Source of the DNA: Sphingomonas oligophenolica | GTDB taxonomy: Bacteria; Pseudomonadota; Alphaproteobacteria; Sphingomonadales; Sphingomonadaceae | Length of the DNA stretch: 64,000 nucleotides | NCBI RefSeq assembly: GCF_006438955.1 | Contig: NZ_RCZK01000011.1 | Span: 1-64,000 of the forward strand | Direction: 5' to 3' | Shown here: positions 29,513 through 40,799 of the stretch, in pieces | Layout of the letters: the number at the start of each line of letters is the position of its first letter | Numbering within the stretch: position 1 is the first letter of the stretch | The notes under the pieces: generated by a model | What the model saw: only the letters and a program-made list of their open reading frames with translations | The model's database searches: none | Told to the model about the DNA's origin: nothing | Program-made: the position numbers and the translations under genes

Positions 29513-29926
29513 CTAGGCTGGCCTGGCATTGGCGGCGGTGAATGCGCCGACCTGCGACGGCGCATCGCCGAACTGCCACATGCGTTCGAGATTGTAGAAG
29601 CTGCGCACTTCGGGGCGGAACAGGTGGACGATGACGTCACCGGCATCGAGCAAAACCCAGTCGGCGGTCGGGAGCCCTTCGATCCGGGTGATCCGCCCGG
29701 TTTCAGCCTTGATCCGTTCGGCGAGCTTGCCGGCCATCGAGGCGACCTGCCGCGTCGACCGGCCACTCGCGATTACCATGTAATCCGCGATCGATGATTT
29801 GCCCGCGAGCGGAATCGAAATGGCCTCGACCGCCTGGTCGTCGTCGAGCGACTGCATCACGAGGGCGTGAAGCGCCTCGATCTCGTCGGGGGTGGACGCA
29901 CGGGGCGCGGGGGTCGAACTAGCCAA
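29513..29926 (-). CDS. rsfS: Ribosome silencing factor
   Basis: RsfS binds ribosomal protein uL14 and prevents subunit joining during slow growth. The 137-aa protein has the family stretch DDQAVEAISIPLAGKSSIAD, then YMVIASGRSTRQV and WVLLDAGDVIVHLF with RSFYNLE. I place the start at TTG 29926, five bases after a perfect AGGAG and overlapping the nadD stop by 8 bases. Its TAG stop is in the same frame as rlmH. Confidence 0.9.
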   Translation of the reverse strand: MASSTPAPRASTPDEIEALHALVMQSLDDDQAVEAISIPLAGKSSIADYMVIASGRSTRQVASMAGKLAERIKAETGRITRIEGLPTADWVLLDAGDVIVHLFRPEVRSFYNLERMWQFGDAPSQVGAFTAANARPA

Positions 29927-30542
29927 GGGGTCTCCTGGGTATGCGGGATTGGTGGCGGAATTGCCGGGTCCAATCGGGATTCGCCGCGCGTGCGGCGGTC
30001 GCGGAGGTCGGGTCGGGGCGGAAGCGCAACAGCACGAGTGCCGGCAATCTCCACGTCGTCCAGCTCTTCGCCTGGTCTGCGGGCCGTTGGAAGCGTCGCA
30101 GCCAACCCATCGCGGGGGCCGCGTGGGCAACCGCATCATACCCCGGACGCGCGACAACCGCAATCGGGATCGTGCGCGCGATCCGCCGCCAATCGCGCCA
30201 GCGGTGAAATTGAGCGAGATTGTCCGCCCCCATCAGCCAGATGAATCGACGTTTGGGGTAACGACGCTGGAGCGCTAGGATCGTGTCGATCGTGTAACGC
30301 GTGCCCAGTTTCGCCTCGATATCGGTCGCGCGGATCGGCGCGCGCCGCGCCATCGCGCGCGCCGACGCGAGGCGGAGCGCCAGCGGTGCCATATCCCTCG
30401 CGCCCGCCTTCAACGGATTGCCCGGCGATACCAGCCACCACGCCCCGTCGAGCGCCAGTGCGCGGATCGCGGCGAGCGTTACTCCGCGATGCCCGCGATG
30501 CGCAGGATTGAAGGAGCCGCCGAGAAGGCCGGTCGTGCGCAT
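29919..30542 (-). CDS. nadD: Nicotinate-nucleotide adenylyltransferase
   Basis: NadD adenylates nicotinate mononucleotide in NAD synthesis. The 207-aa protein begins MRTTGLLGGSFNPAHRGH with the nucleotidyltransferase HxGH motif, followed by the FIWLMGADNL segment and a C-terminal TSATAAR corresponding to the ISSTxIR motif. ATG 30542 is the family N-terminus. It heads the operon running to the secreted protein at 24922, or the operon may be split before that. Confidence 0.9.
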   Translation of the reverse strand: MRTTGLLGGSFNPAHRGHRGVTLAAIRALALDGAWWLVSPGNPLKAGARDMAPLALRLASARAMARRAPIRATDIEAKLGTRYTIDTILALQRRYPKRRFIWLMGADNLAQFHRWRDWRRIARTIPIAVVARPGYDAVAHAAPAMGWLRRFQRPADQAKSWTTWRLPALVLLRFRPDPTSATAARAANPDWTRQFRHQSRIPRRPLG

Positions 30543-30591
30543 GGCGTCCGCTACCATATCCGCTTGCGTAGAAGCGAGAGCGTCCTGCTCA

Positions 30592-30638
30592 GGGTTGCTA
30601 CAGCCTGACTCGACTGTTCGACCTGACCCTAGCAACCC
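30592..30638. repeat. Inverted repeat between nadD and the Rap1a-like gene
   Basis: GGGTTGCTA (30592-30600) and TAGCAACCC (30630-30638) form a perfect 9-bp stem around a 29-nt loop that itself holds TCGA-type short pairs. It lies downstream of the gene at 30654 and upstream of nadD, so it could end the first transcript. There is no T-tract, so a terminator role is only possible. Confidence 0.4.
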
Positions 30639-30653
30639 AGTCCGCTCGGCCCA

Positions 30654-31019
30654 TCAGCAGGGGTATTTCTTCGCGATCACCCTCGCGTACCCGTCCTTGA
30701 GCGGCAGCTTCTTGTCAGTGGGGGACAGTGCGTCGAGCCCGGCCAGCATGTCCATGATCCCGACCGATTGCCCTTCGGGGATGCACGCGATCGGGGGCTT
30801 GCCCGCCGTGCGGCGCGCGACGCCGTCGGCCTTGAGCTGGCGGGTCGCGGCGTCCGCCTCCGCCTTCAGCGTCGTATAGTCGGGCGACATCAGCGCCAGC
30901 AGCGGATTGGCGCGCAGAGGCGCGGCCTTGGCGAGAAACGAATCGACCGTCATCGCGGCGTTGGCGGGGAGGGCCACACCGGCGGCAAGAACGAACGCGA
31001 TCAACGGCTTGAACGACAT
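30654..31019 (-). CDS. Secreted Rap1a/Tai-like hypothetical protein
   Basis: A 121-aa protein with a signal peptide cleaved near residue 22 (ANAA). The mature region keeps two cysteines placed like those of the Rap1a/Tai immunity family: ACIPEG in the middle and a terminal KKYPC. That family protects against secreted amidase effectors, but many members have other or unknown roles. No effector gene is adjacent, so I treat this as a fold-level resemblance only. It lies between ftsH and nadD on the same strand. Confidence 0.6.
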   Translation of the reverse strand: MSFKPLIAFVLAAGVALPANAAMTVDSFLAKAAPLRANPLLALMSPDYTTLKAEADAATRQLKADGVARRTAGKPPIACIPEGQSVGIMDMLAGLDALSPTDKKLPLKDGYARVIAKKYPC

Positions 31020-31083
31020 CGGCTGCACTCCGAGAGGAATGCCGCCGACTAAGGTCGTCAAACTGACGCGAGGCTGAACGGAC

Positions 31084-33039
<1,956 letters not shown>

Positions 33040-33123
33040 CGGTGACCTTTCAGCCGTCAAGATAGGCGCACCAACGTTAATGGCAATGGAACAAACCGCG
33101 CGCGGGTAAGCGATTGCGCGGAG

Positions 33124-34137
33124 TTAGCGGCCGCGGCGCGCCGGGGCGGGACGGAAGCGCCAGCGCCCGCCGCCCGGGGTCACCGAAACCCCCGATTGGG
33201 TGGCGCGCCGATCCTGCCCCAGAGCATCGAGCAGCGGTTCGACATTAGTCGATTCGGTGAAGTCCGGCTCGGTGATCGCGGCGGTGGCCCGCACCTGCGC
33301 CACGCCCCGTCGGACCAGGCGGCGGAGGAGTTCGCGCGGCAGGTCGGCGACATCGAGGTCGACCCCCTTTGCCGCGTACTGCGCGCGGGCGGTCCACAGC
33401 CAGTCGACCATCGCGCGCACATCGGCATCGGCGTCGGCCAGCGCGGCGGCGCTGCGCGCGATCTGCGCGGCGCCGAGCCATTCGTGGGTATCGAACAGGC
33501 GGCGGAACCGGGTGCGATCGTGCGCGGGATCGCGATTGGTCGGATCGTCGGCAAACGGCACCTCGCGGCGGCGGACGATCGCGCGCAATTCGGCGCGGCG
33601 CCAGTCGAGCAACGGGCGGACCACGGTCTTCCCCGCGATCGTCGTTCGCGCACGCACCCCCGCGAGCCCGGCGAGCCCCGATCCGCGCGCGGCGCGCATC
33701 AGAAAGGTTTCGGCCTGATCGTCTACGTGGTGCGCGGTGGCGATCGCGACTGCGCCGATGCTCCGCGCATGATGGCCAAGCAGCGCGTAGCGCGTTTTGC
33801 GCGCCTGCGCCTGAAGGCTCGCGCCCTCAATCGAGTCGGAGGGAACCAACGTCGTGTGGGACAGGCCGAGCCGCGCACAATAGGCCGCGACCATCGCGGC
33901 CTCCGCCGCCGCCGCGGTGCGCAGCCGGTGATCGACCGTTGCGACCGCAACGCCGCCGGGCAGATCGGCATCGGCGGCGAGCGTCAGCATTGCCATGCTG
34001 TCGGCGCCTCCCGACACCGCGAGGAGTACGGGACCGACCGCGTCGCCGAGGCTCGCGGTCAGGTCGTGGCGGAATCGTTCCGCCGCGGGGACCAGCGGAT
34101 CAGCCGCATTTGGCGGCGGCCCGACCCTTCTCGACAT
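33124..34137 (-). CDS. tilS: tRNA(Ile)-lysidine synthetase
   Basis: TilS modifies C34 of tRNA-Ile(CAU) to lysidine so that it reads AUA. The 337-aa protein has the PP-loop SGGADS (residues 42-47), VDHRLR and TAHHVDDQAETFLMR, then a Lys/Arg-rich C-terminus; it lacks the long C-terminal domain of E. coli TilS, as in many alphaproteobacteria. The ATG at 34137 means a 38-base overlap with cpoB; no better start codon lies downstream before the PP-loop. Confidence 0.9.
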   Translation of the reverse strand: MSRRVGPPPNAADPLVPAAERFRHDLTASLGDAVGPVLLAVSGGADSMAMLTLAADADLPGGVAVATVDHRLRTAAAAEAAMVAAYCARLGLSHTTLVPSDSIEGASLQAQARKTRYALLGHHARSIGAVAIATAHHVDDQAETFLMRAARGSGLAGLAGVRARTTIAGKTVVRPLLDWRRAELRAIVRRREVPFADDPTNRDPAHDRTRFRRLFDTHEWLGAAQIARSAAALADADADVRAMVDWLWTARAQYAAKGVDLDVADLPRELLRRLVRRGVAQVRATAAITEPDFTESTNVEPLLDALGQDRRATQSGVSVTPGGGRWRFRPAPARRGR

Positions 34138-34993
34138 CGGTCTTCATCCCTGCGGAAATCTTGCTGCCGTACACATCGGTCAGTTCGCCATAAACCTTGC
34201 AGGCGTCGGCGGGCTTGTTGAGCTTCATCAACGCCTGCGCGAGATAATAGAGGCTGTCGGGCGCGCGCTCGCCGTCGGGCATTTTCTTGTAATTGTCGTA
34301 GAACGCCATCGACGCGAGGCTGGGCTTGCCCTCGTCGAGATAGGCGCGGCCGAGCAGGTTTTGCGCGTAGCTCGCACGGCGGGTCTTGGGATAGGTCGCG
34401 ACGACCTTCTTCAACTGCGCTTCCGCCGCAGGATAGTCCTTGGCGTCCCACAGCCGATAGCCATAGATATAATCGTCCTCGGCGGCGTCGCCAGTCGACG
34501 GCTTCTCGATTCCCGCGGCGCTCGCGACCTTGGGGGGTTCGATCCCTGGCTTCGGCCGGGCGAGGGCGGGCTTGGACGCGGTCGCCGGGGGCGTGTCGTC
34601 GGCGCGCGCGATCGGCGCGGGGCCTTGCATCAACCCCGCCAGCTTCGCGTCGGTCGTGCGCTTGTAGGTTTCGAACTGATCCTGCAGGCGGCGCTGATTG
34701 TAGCCGCTCTCTTCGACCTGGTTGGTCAGCCCGGCGAGCTGCTGTTCGAGCGCGGTGATCCGGTTCGACAGATCGGCGACCGCGCTGGTCGCGGGCGTTC
34801 CGCCGATCGGGCTGGTGCTCGTCGGTGCGACGATGTCGGGCATCAGCGTGCCCGCGCCGCCCGCGAACACCTTGCGCTGGACCGCGCGCATCTCGCTTTC
34901 GAGCTTTCCGACTCGGCCGTCGAGATTCTGCGCGAACGCGGTGGCAGGAATCAGGCTGGCGGCACCCGCCAGAACGACGATCAGTTTACGCAT
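34100..34993 (-). CDS. cpoB: Cell division coordinator CpoB (YbgF-like)
   Basis: A 297-aa periplasmic protein with a signal peptide (cleavage after AFAQ), an N-terminal coiled coil (about residues 25-110), a Pro/Ala linker and a C-terminal TPR domain (about 165-290, including YGYRLWDAKDYPAAEAQLKK). CpoB links the Tol system with peptidoglycan synthesis at the division site; tol-pal genes are not in the window. ATG 34993 starts the signal peptide. Confidence 0.9.
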   Translation of the reverse strand: MRKLIVVLAGAASLIPATAFAQNLDGRVGKLESEMRAVQRKVFAGGAGTLMPDIVAPTSTSPIGGTPATSAVADLSNRITALEQQLAGLTNQVEESGYNQRRLQDQFETYKRTTDAKLAGLMQGPAPIARADDTPPATASKPALARPKPGIEPPKVASAAGIEKPSTGDAAEDDYIYGYRLWDAKDYPAAEAQLKKVVATYPKTRRASYAQNLLGRAYLDEGKPSLASMAFYDNYKKMPDGERAPDSLYYLAQALMKLNKPADACKVYGELTDVYGSKISAGMKTDVEKGRAAAKCG

Positions 34994-35077
34994 GGGTCGG
35001 ACACCCCCCGGTGCAACGATGGTTAACGGATAGTACCATAGCCACAACCGCGACTCGTGCGCCAGCCTTTGCCACGA

Positions 35078-36049
35078 TTAGTTGGTGGCCCTGCGCAGGG
35101 CCCCCGCCGATGCAAGATTGGCGCGCTGGGTTTCGGTCAGTCGCGGGGCGGCGGGGATGCGCGCCGTCACTCGCGCGGCAGGGCGCGCGTTGCGGGTCGG
35201 GCTCGACGGTGCCAGCGCGGTCGAATTGCCGGTCGCGGCGCTGGGGGCCGGTTCGGGGGTGCCGTTCAGCCGCGCCGCGATCGCCGCGCCGCTGACCCGG
35301 ACGTCCTTAATCGGGCGGTCGCCGGTGCCGAGCGGGGGAACCGACGACCCGTTGAGCGTGATCTGAAGCTTGTCGGGACGCCCGACGTTGATCATCGGGT
35401 CCTTGGCATCGGCGGGCACGTCGAACCGATCGCCGGGCTTCATCGTCCCCAGGAACAGTGTCTTGTCGTCGGCATCATAAACCCGCAGCCACACCTCGTC
35501 GGTCGCGGCCAGCGTGACCTGGCCGCCGGTCGGCGGGGTCGTCGCGGCGGGGCTCTGCGCCGCTGGTACCGCGGCGGGCGCGGTGGCGATCTGGTCGACC
35601 GCCGCCTGATCGCCGGCCGAACCCCCGCGGAACAGGTCGGTGCCGTAGAGCAGCCCGACCAGGATCAGGATCGCGAGCGCGACCCCGACGCCGACGATCG
35701 CGACGCCGCGCGACGGCACCCGCGCGGGATCGGCGGTTTCATAGGGGACATATTCGGGGGTTCGCGGTCCGAGTTGATTGAGCTCGGCACGGACCTGACG
35801 CGCGATCGCGACCTCGTCGGCACCGGTCGCGCGGGCGTGGGCGCGCGCGAATCCGACCGCGTAGGTGGGGGATGGCAGACCGGCGTAATTGCCCGCCTCG
35901 ATCGCCTCGAGATGGCGGATCGGCACCCGGGTGCGCGCCGCGATCTCCGCGAGCGTCAGGCCACTGGCCTCCCGCGCGCCCTGCAGCATGGCCTTCGCGT
36001 CGCGCGGCGGGGCTGGGGTAGCAGGCTGACCGGACTCGACCTCGTCCAT
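35078..36049 (-). CDS. RodZ-like helix-turn-helix membrane protein
   Basis: A 323-aa protein with an N-terminal Cro-type HTH (LTLAEIAARTRVPIRHLEAI), a membrane span (about residues 118-138), a Pro/Ala-rich region and a C-terminal DUF4115 beta domain (LRVYDADDKTLFLGTMKPGD). This is the architecture of RodZ, which anchors MreB; alphaproteobacterial members often lie near ptsP. ATG 36049 has GGAG six to seven bases upstream; an ATG 12 codons earlier has a weaker context. Confidence 0.8.
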   Translation of the reverse strand: MDEVESGQPATPAPPRDAKAMLQGAREASGLTLAEIAARTRVPIRHLEAIEAGNYAGLPSPTYAVGFARAHARATGADEVAIARQVRAELNQLGPRTPEYVPYETADPARVPSRGVAIVGVGVALAILILVGLLYGTDLFRGGSAGDQAAVDQIATAPAAVPAAQSPAATTPPTGGQVTLAATDEVWLRVYDADDKTLFLGTMKPGDRFDVPADAKDPMINVGRPDKLQITLNGSSVPPLGTGDRPIKDVRVSGAAIAARLNGTPEPAPSAATGNSTALAPSSPTRNARPAARVTARIPAAPRLTETQRANLASAGALRRATN

Positions 36050-36144
36050 TCTATTCTCCACCGCGGGCGAGTGGGCCTCCCGCATCGTTCATGTCCCAGA
36101 GGGACCGACCCGTGTCAACGCGCAGCCCCGCGCGAATCCGTCGA

Positions 36145-38415
36145 TTACGCCAGTTCGACCCCTGTGCGGGTTGCCCAGTCCGCCAGTGCGCCACGCATGT
36201 CGCGGGGCGGGTTGGCAAGGAGGCCGGTCATGAAAGTTTCGATCGCGCCGCGGTCCAGGCTGCGCAGCATCGCCTTGATCGGCCCGACCGCGGCGGGGGT
36301 GATCGACAGCCGGTCGATCCCGACCCCGATCAGCGCCATCGCCTCCAGCGTTCGCCCGCCCATTTCGCCGCACACCGCCAGCGCCACCCCGGCCTCGCGG
36401 CACGGCCCAACGACTCGCGCGATGAAGCGCAGGATCGACGGGCTAAGCCAGTCGTAGCGTTCGGCGAGCTTCGGATTGGCGCGATCCGCGGCGAACAGGA
36501 ACTGGGTGAGGTCATTGGTCCCGATCGACAGGAACTCGAGCTTGGGAAGCAGCAGGTCGAGCTGTTCGGCGAGCGCGGGCACCTCGAGCATCGCGCCGTA
36601 GCGGACCTCGAGCGGTAGCTTGCGTCCGCGGCCCTGGATCCAGGCGCGCTGCGCCTCGAACAGCGCCTTCGCCTCGTCGAATTCCCACGCCTCGCTCACC
36701 ATCGGGAACATGACGTTGAGCGTGCGGCCCGCCGCCGCTTCGAGCAGCGCGCGCGCCTGCGCCTTCATCAACCCACCGCGTTCGAGCGCAAGACGTAGCG
36801 CGCGCCAGCCCATCGCGGGGTTTTCCTCCTCACCATTGTCGTGGGTCAGATAAGGTAGCGCCTTGTCGCCGCCGATATCGACGGTGCGGAAGATGACCGG
36901 GCGATCCCCAGCGGCGTCGAGCACTTCCTTGTACAGCCGCTGCTGGCGCTCGCGCTGGGGCAAGGTGGCGGACACGAGGAACTGGAATTCGGTGCGGAAC
37001 AGCCCGATCCCATCGGCCCCGGTGATGTCGAGCGCGGCGACGTCGTCGCGCAGCCCGGCGTTGACCATCACCGTGACGCGGTGGCCGTCCCTGGTAGTGG
37101 GCGGCACGTCGCGCAGCGCCGCGAACGCGGCCTTGCGCTTCTGACGGAGCGTCAGCCGCGCCTCGAACGCCTCCTCCATCGTCGACGAGGGACGCGCGAA
37201 CACCGCGGCTTCCGACACGTCGAGCAGCAGCAGGTCGCCCTCTGCCACCGATCGGCGGATGCCCCGCGCGCGGCCGAGCACCGGAACCCCCATCGCGCGC
37301 GCGACGATGGTGACGTGCGCGGTGAGCGACCCCTCTTCGAGGATCACGCCCTTCAGGCGGCGCTTGTCATATTCGAGCAATTCGGCGGGACCGAGGTTGC
37401 GCGCGATCAGGATCGTGTCCTGCCTCAGCCCCATCTGCGCCGCGGTGCCCATCTGACCCGACACGATGCGCAGCAGCCGGTTCGCCAGATCCTCGAGATC
37501 GTGCATCCGGTCGGCGAGCAGCGGGTCGTCGATCTGGCGCATCCGCTGGCGGGTCCGCTGCTGGACGCGCTCGATCGCGGCCTCCGCGGTCAGCCCCGAA
37601 TCGATCGCCTCGTTGATCCGCCGCGCCCAGCCTTCATCATAGGCGAACATCTTGTAGGTCTCGAGCACCTCTTCATGCTCGCCGCCGCCGCCGAATTCGG
37701 CCTGCGCGGTCATCTTCTCGATCTGTTCGCGCATCTTGTCGAACGCGGCATAGACGCGGTGGCGTTCGGCATCGGTGTCCTCGGCGACGGTGTGTTCGAT
37801 GTGAACGCGCGGCTGGTGATAGACCGCGAACCCCGAGGCCATGCCATCGACCAGCTTCTGCCCCGCGATCCGCACTGCGGCGGTCGACTGGACCCGGTCG
37901 GTACCGGTGGCAGTGGTGTCGATCAGCCCGGCGTTGGCGATGAGTTCGGAGAGCACCATCGCGACGGTCTGGAGCGCCTCGATCTCGACGTCCTGATAGC
38001 CGCGCTGGTCGATGTGCTGGACCGCGAGCACGCCGACTGCGCGTTCGCGGCGGATGATCGGCACCCCCGCGAAGCTGCGGAACCGTTCCTCGCCGGTTTC
38101 GGGGCGATAGGCGAAATCGGGGTGGCTCGCGGCCTCGTCGAGGTTGAGCACCTCGACGTCCTCGGCGATCGTCCCGACCAGCCCCTCGCCCAGCGCGAGC
38201 TTGGTGACGTGGACCGCCTCTTCCGACAGCCCGCGCGTGGCGTAGAGTTCGAGCACGCCTTCGCGCAGCAGGTAGATCGAACAGACCTCGCTATCGAGTG
38301 CCTCGGCGATGATCGCGACGACCGCGTTCAGCTTCGCCTGCGCGGGGTCGCGCCCCGCCATCACGTCGTGGAGACGGGTCAGGATTTCGCGGGCAGAGGC
38401 GACGGCCGAGGGCAT
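36145..38415 (-). CDS. ptsP: PEP-protein phosphotransferase, nitrogen PTS enzyme I
   Basis: A 756-aa EI-Ntr. It begins with a GAF domain (about residues 15-160) that in this family senses glutamine or related ligands. The EI phosphohistidine domain follows (GSLTAHVTIVARAMGVPVLG), then the PEP-binding barrel with FRTVDIGGDKALPY, GIGLFRTEFQFL and the C-terminal CGEMGG. It passes phosphate to NPr and EIIA-Ntr to regulate nitrogen, potassium and envelope responses. The 95-bp gap to the RodZ-like gene has no other gene. Confidence 0.95.
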   Translation of the reverse strand: MPSAVASAREILTRLHDVMAGRDPAQAKLNAVVAIIAEALDSEVCSIYLLREGVLELYATRGLSEEAVHVTKLALGEGLVGTIAEDVEVLNLDEAASHPDFAYRPETGEERFRSFAGVPIIRRERAVGVLAVQHIDQRGYQDVEIEALQTVAMVLSELIANAGLIDTTATGTDRVQSTAAVRIAGQKLVDGMASGFAVYHQPRVHIEHTVAEDTDAERHRVYAAFDKMREQIEKMTAQAEFGGGGEHEEVLETYKMFAYDEGWARRINEAIDSGLTAEAAIERVQQRTRQRMRQIDDPLLADRMHDLEDLANRLLRIVSGQMGTAAQMGLRQDTILIARNLGPAELLEYDKRRLKGVILEEGSLTAHVTIVARAMGVPVLGRARGIRRSVAEGDLLLLDVSEAAVFARPSSTMEEAFEARLTLRQKRKAAFAALRDVPPTTRDGHRVTVMVNAGLRDDVAALDITGADGIGLFRTEFQFLVSATLPQRERQQRLYKEVLDAAGDRPVIFRTVDIGGDKALPYLTHDNGEEENPAMGWRALRLALERGGLMKAQARALLEAAAGRTLNVMFPMVSEAWEFDEAKALFEAQRAWIQGRGRKLPLEVRYGAMLEVPALAEQLDLLLPKLEFLSIGTNDLTQFLFAADRANPKLAERYDWLSPSILRFIARVVGPCREAGVALAVCGEMGGRTLEAMALIGVGIDRLSITPAAVGPIKAMLRSLDRGAIETFMTGLLANPPRDMRGALADWATRTGVELA

Positions 38416-38458
38416 GCGTGACCGCTACCAGATCAGGCCGGAGCCCGCCACGCCGCAT

Positions 38459-39484
38459 CTACTTGATGTCGAATAACCCGTCCTGCGACTCCGCAGGCGG
38501 GTTGAGCCCGAGATGCTTCCAGCCGCCCGCGTTCAGGCAGCGTCCGCGCGCGGTGCGGGCGACTAGGCCGAGTTGGATCAGGAACGGCTCGATCACCTCC
38601 TCGATCGTATCGCGGGGTTCGCTGAGTCCCGCCGCCAGCGTTTCGACGCCGACCGGGCCACCGCGATAAATGTCGGCGATCATCATGAGGTAGCGGCGGT
38701 CCATCGCGTCGAGCCCGAGCGCATCGACCTCGAGCCGGTTGAGCGCCGCGTCGGCGGCGGCGGCATCGACAGTGAGCGTGCCCGCGACATTGGCGAAGTC
38801 GCGCACCCGCCGCAGCAGCCGCCCCGCGATCCGCGGCGTGCCGCGCGATCGGCGGGCGATCTCGGTGGCACCGTCGGGGGAGACATGGAGATCAAGCAGC
38901 CCCGCGGCGCGGGTGACGACGCGGGTCAGTTCCTCGACGGTGTAGAATTGCAGGCGGATGGGAATGCCGAAGCGATCGCGCAGTGGCGTCGTCAGCAGCC
39001 CCTGCCGCGTCGTCGCGCCGACCAGCGTGAAGCGCGGCAGATCGATCCGCACGCTACGCGCACTCGGTCCCTCGCCGATCATCAGGTCTAGCGCGCGGTC
39101 CTCCATCGCGGGGTAGAGCACTTCCTCGACCGCTGGCTGGAGCCGGTGGATCTCGTCGATGAACAGGACGTCGCCGTCTTCGAGATTGGTCAGCAGCGCG
39201 GCGAGGTCGCCCGACTTGGCGATCACCGGGCCGCTGGTCGCGCGGAACCCCACCCCCATTTCGCGCGCGACTATCTGCGCCAGCGTGGTCTTGCCGAGTC
39301 CGGGTGGACCGAAGAACAGGACGTGGTCGAGCGCCTCGCCGCGGGTCCGCGCCGCTTCGATGAACACGCGCAGATTTTCGCGCGCGGCGCGTTGCCCGAC
39401 GAAATCGTCGAGCGTCTTGGGACGCAGCGCCGCGTCGACATCCTCGGGCTTGCGCGCGGCGGTCAGCAGGCGGTCGTCGGTCAT
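38459..39484 (-). CDS. ruvB: Holliday junction helicase RuvB
   Basis: A 341-aa AAA+ motor for branch migration with RuvA and RuvC. It has [11 protein letters not shown], Walker [13 protein letters not shown], Walker [10 protein letters not shown], the [20 protein letters not shown] sensor region and a winged-helix C-terminus. The ATG overlaps the stop of the toxin gene by 4 bases, so ruvB is translationally coupled to a toxin-antitoxin module instead of directly to ruvA. Confidence 0.95.
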   Translation of the reverse strand: MTDDRLLTAARKPEDVDAALRPKTLDDFVGQRAARENLRVFIEAARTRGEALDHVLFFGPPGLGKTTLAQIVAREMGVGFRATSGPVIAKSGDLAALLTNLEDGDVLFIDEIHRLQPAVEEVLYPAMEDRALDLMIGEGPSARSVRIDLPRFTLVGATTRQGLLTTPLRDRFGIPIRLQFYTVEELTRVVTRAAGLLDLHVSPDGATEIARRSRGTPRIAGRLLRRVRDFANVAGTLTVDAAAADAALNRLEVDALGLDAMDRRYLMMIADIYRGGPVGVETLAAGLSEPRDTIEEVIEPFLIQLGLVARTARGRCLNAGGWKHLGLNPPAESQDGLFDIK

Positions 39485-39780
39485 GACGTGAGCGTCTCCG
39501 GGTCAACACGACGCGCGTGGTGGAGAATGCGCATGATCCGCACCGTAATCCCGTCCAACCGGTAGAAGATACGATGGCTGCCTTGGGTAAAGCGCCGGAC
39601 GGCGGGGCCGAACTCGGGCTGGACGGCACCGATCGACGGCTTGTCGGCCAACAGGGCGAACAGATGCTTAAACCCTAGAAGATAGCGATCAGCCGCGGTG
39701 CCGCTAAAATGGGCCAGGCTGTAGCGGCGGATATCGGCGAGATCGGCGCGGGCGGCGGCGCTGAGCCGGACCTCAGCCAT
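39481..39780 (-). CDS. parE: RelE/ParE-family toxin
   Basis: A 99-aa toxin of the ParE/RelE superfamily. The start [18 protein letters not shown] and the later [25 protein letters not shown] are typical of ParE, which inhibits gyrase, though some relatives cut mRNA. ATG 39780 overlaps the antitoxin gene by 8 bases, normal for these modules. It lies between parD and ruvB and its stop overlaps the ruvB start. Confidence 0.85.
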   Translation of the reverse strand: MAEVRLSAAARADLADIRRYSLAHFSGTAADRYLLGFKHLFALLADKPSIGAVQPEFGPAVRRFTQGSHRIFYRLDGITVRIMRILHHARRVDPETLTS

Positions 39781-40015
39781 CGCCCGCGGGCAGTTCGGCG
39801 ATGATCTCGTCAATGATATCGTCCGGATTCGCGTCGAGGTAGCCGGACGCCTCTCCTTCCGCGATCATCATTCGTACCCAGCGAACATCCTCGGCCTGAT
39901 CGCGGCGGATCAGATCGCGGAGATACTCGGCCGCGTCGGCGTACCGCCCTTCGGACAGGCGCGCGTCGACCCAGTTCTGGAGTGCGGGCGGCATCGAAAC
40001 GGAGAGCTCGGTCAT
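39773..40015 (-). CDS. parD: ParD-like antitoxin
   Basis: An 80-aa protein starting MTELSVSMPPALQNWVDARL, a ribbon-helix-helix DNA-binding N-terminus, followed by RYADAAEYLRDLIRRDQ and a flexible acidic C-terminus expected to wrap the toxin. Together with parE it forms a type II module that normally represses its own promoter. The 43-bp gap to the parA-like gene stop could hold that promoter. Confidence 0.85.
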   Translation of the reverse strand: MTELSVSMPPALQNWVDARLSEGRYADAAEYLRDLIRRDQAEDVRWVRMMIAEGEASGYLDANPDDIIDEIIAELPAGDG

Positions 40016-40058
40016 CGGGCCAATATCGTCGAACATGTCGCGTCGGACAAGGCGTCGC

Positions 40059-40799
40059 TCATCGCGCCAGCGCCTGTTCGACGCGCGTCCACAGTGCCGC
40101 GACCGCCTCGACCCCGATCGACGCGCGGGCGGCGAATTCGCCGAGCGGCGCGCGGCGATCGGTCATCTGTTCGAACGCGCTCGCCATCGGGATGGTCGGC
40201 CAGTCGGGCTGCGCGGCGAGCGCAGCGCGGTGGAGCGCGCGGCGGCGGTCGACCATCGAGAACACCGGCGCCAGCACGACGCGCGGGCCTTTCTTGGCGG
40301 CGATATGCCCCGCGATCACGTCGAGCGCGCGGCGCGACAGCGGGGAGGGGATGACGGGGACGACGACGAGGTCGGCGGCGCGCATGATCTGGTCCGACGT
40401 GTCGGTCAGCCCTGGCGGGCAATCGATCACGATCCGGTCGTAATCCCCCGCGAAGCCGTCCGCGATCTTGGCGAGGCGTTTCTTGCGATCGAGCGCGTGG
40501 AAGGCGATATCGAGTCCGCGCAGCGACGCGTCGGCGGGAAGCAGGTCGAGCCGCTCGATCGCGGTCGTCCGGATCAGCTTCCGGGCATCGATATCCCTGG
40601 TGATCGTCCGCTGCGCTGCGGCACTGGTCTGGCCGTCATGCCCGAGGATATAGGTTGCCGCCGCCTGCGCATCCAAATCCCACAGCAGCGTCCGTCGCGC
40701 CGACAGCGTCGCCGCCGCCCAGGCGAGATTGACCGCGAGCGTCGTTTTGCCCACCCCACCCTTGAGGCTGTAGACCGCGACGATCTTGCCGCTACTCAT
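40059..40799 (-). CDS. ParA-family ATPase
   Basis: A 246-aa deviant-Walker ATPase with KGGVGKTT at residues 13-20, the DLDAQAAAT second loop and VIDCPPGL. ParA/MinD relatives position DNA or protein cargo. No ParB or partition site is visible, and the gene starts within the ruvA stop (4-base overlap), so this orphan may serve another cargo. Its presence inside the ruv operon is of interest. Confidence 0.85.
   Translation of the reverse strand: MSSGKIVAVYSLKGGVGKTTLAVNLAWAAATLSARRTLLWDLDAQAAATYILGHDGQTSAAAQRTITRDIDARKLIRTTAIERLDLLPADASLRGLDIAFHALDRKKRLAKIADGFAGDYDRIVIDCPPGLTDTSDQIMRAADLVVVPVIPSPLSRRALDVIAGHIAAKKGPRVVLAPVFSMVDRRRALHRAALAAQPDWPTIPMASAFEQMTDRRAPLGEFAARASIGVEAVAALWTRVEQALAR

Noticed and set aside
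34100..34137. Alternative shorter tilS start to avoid the overlap with cpoB.
   Set aside because: No in-frame ATG, GTG or TTG occurs before the PP-loop; the overlap is kept.
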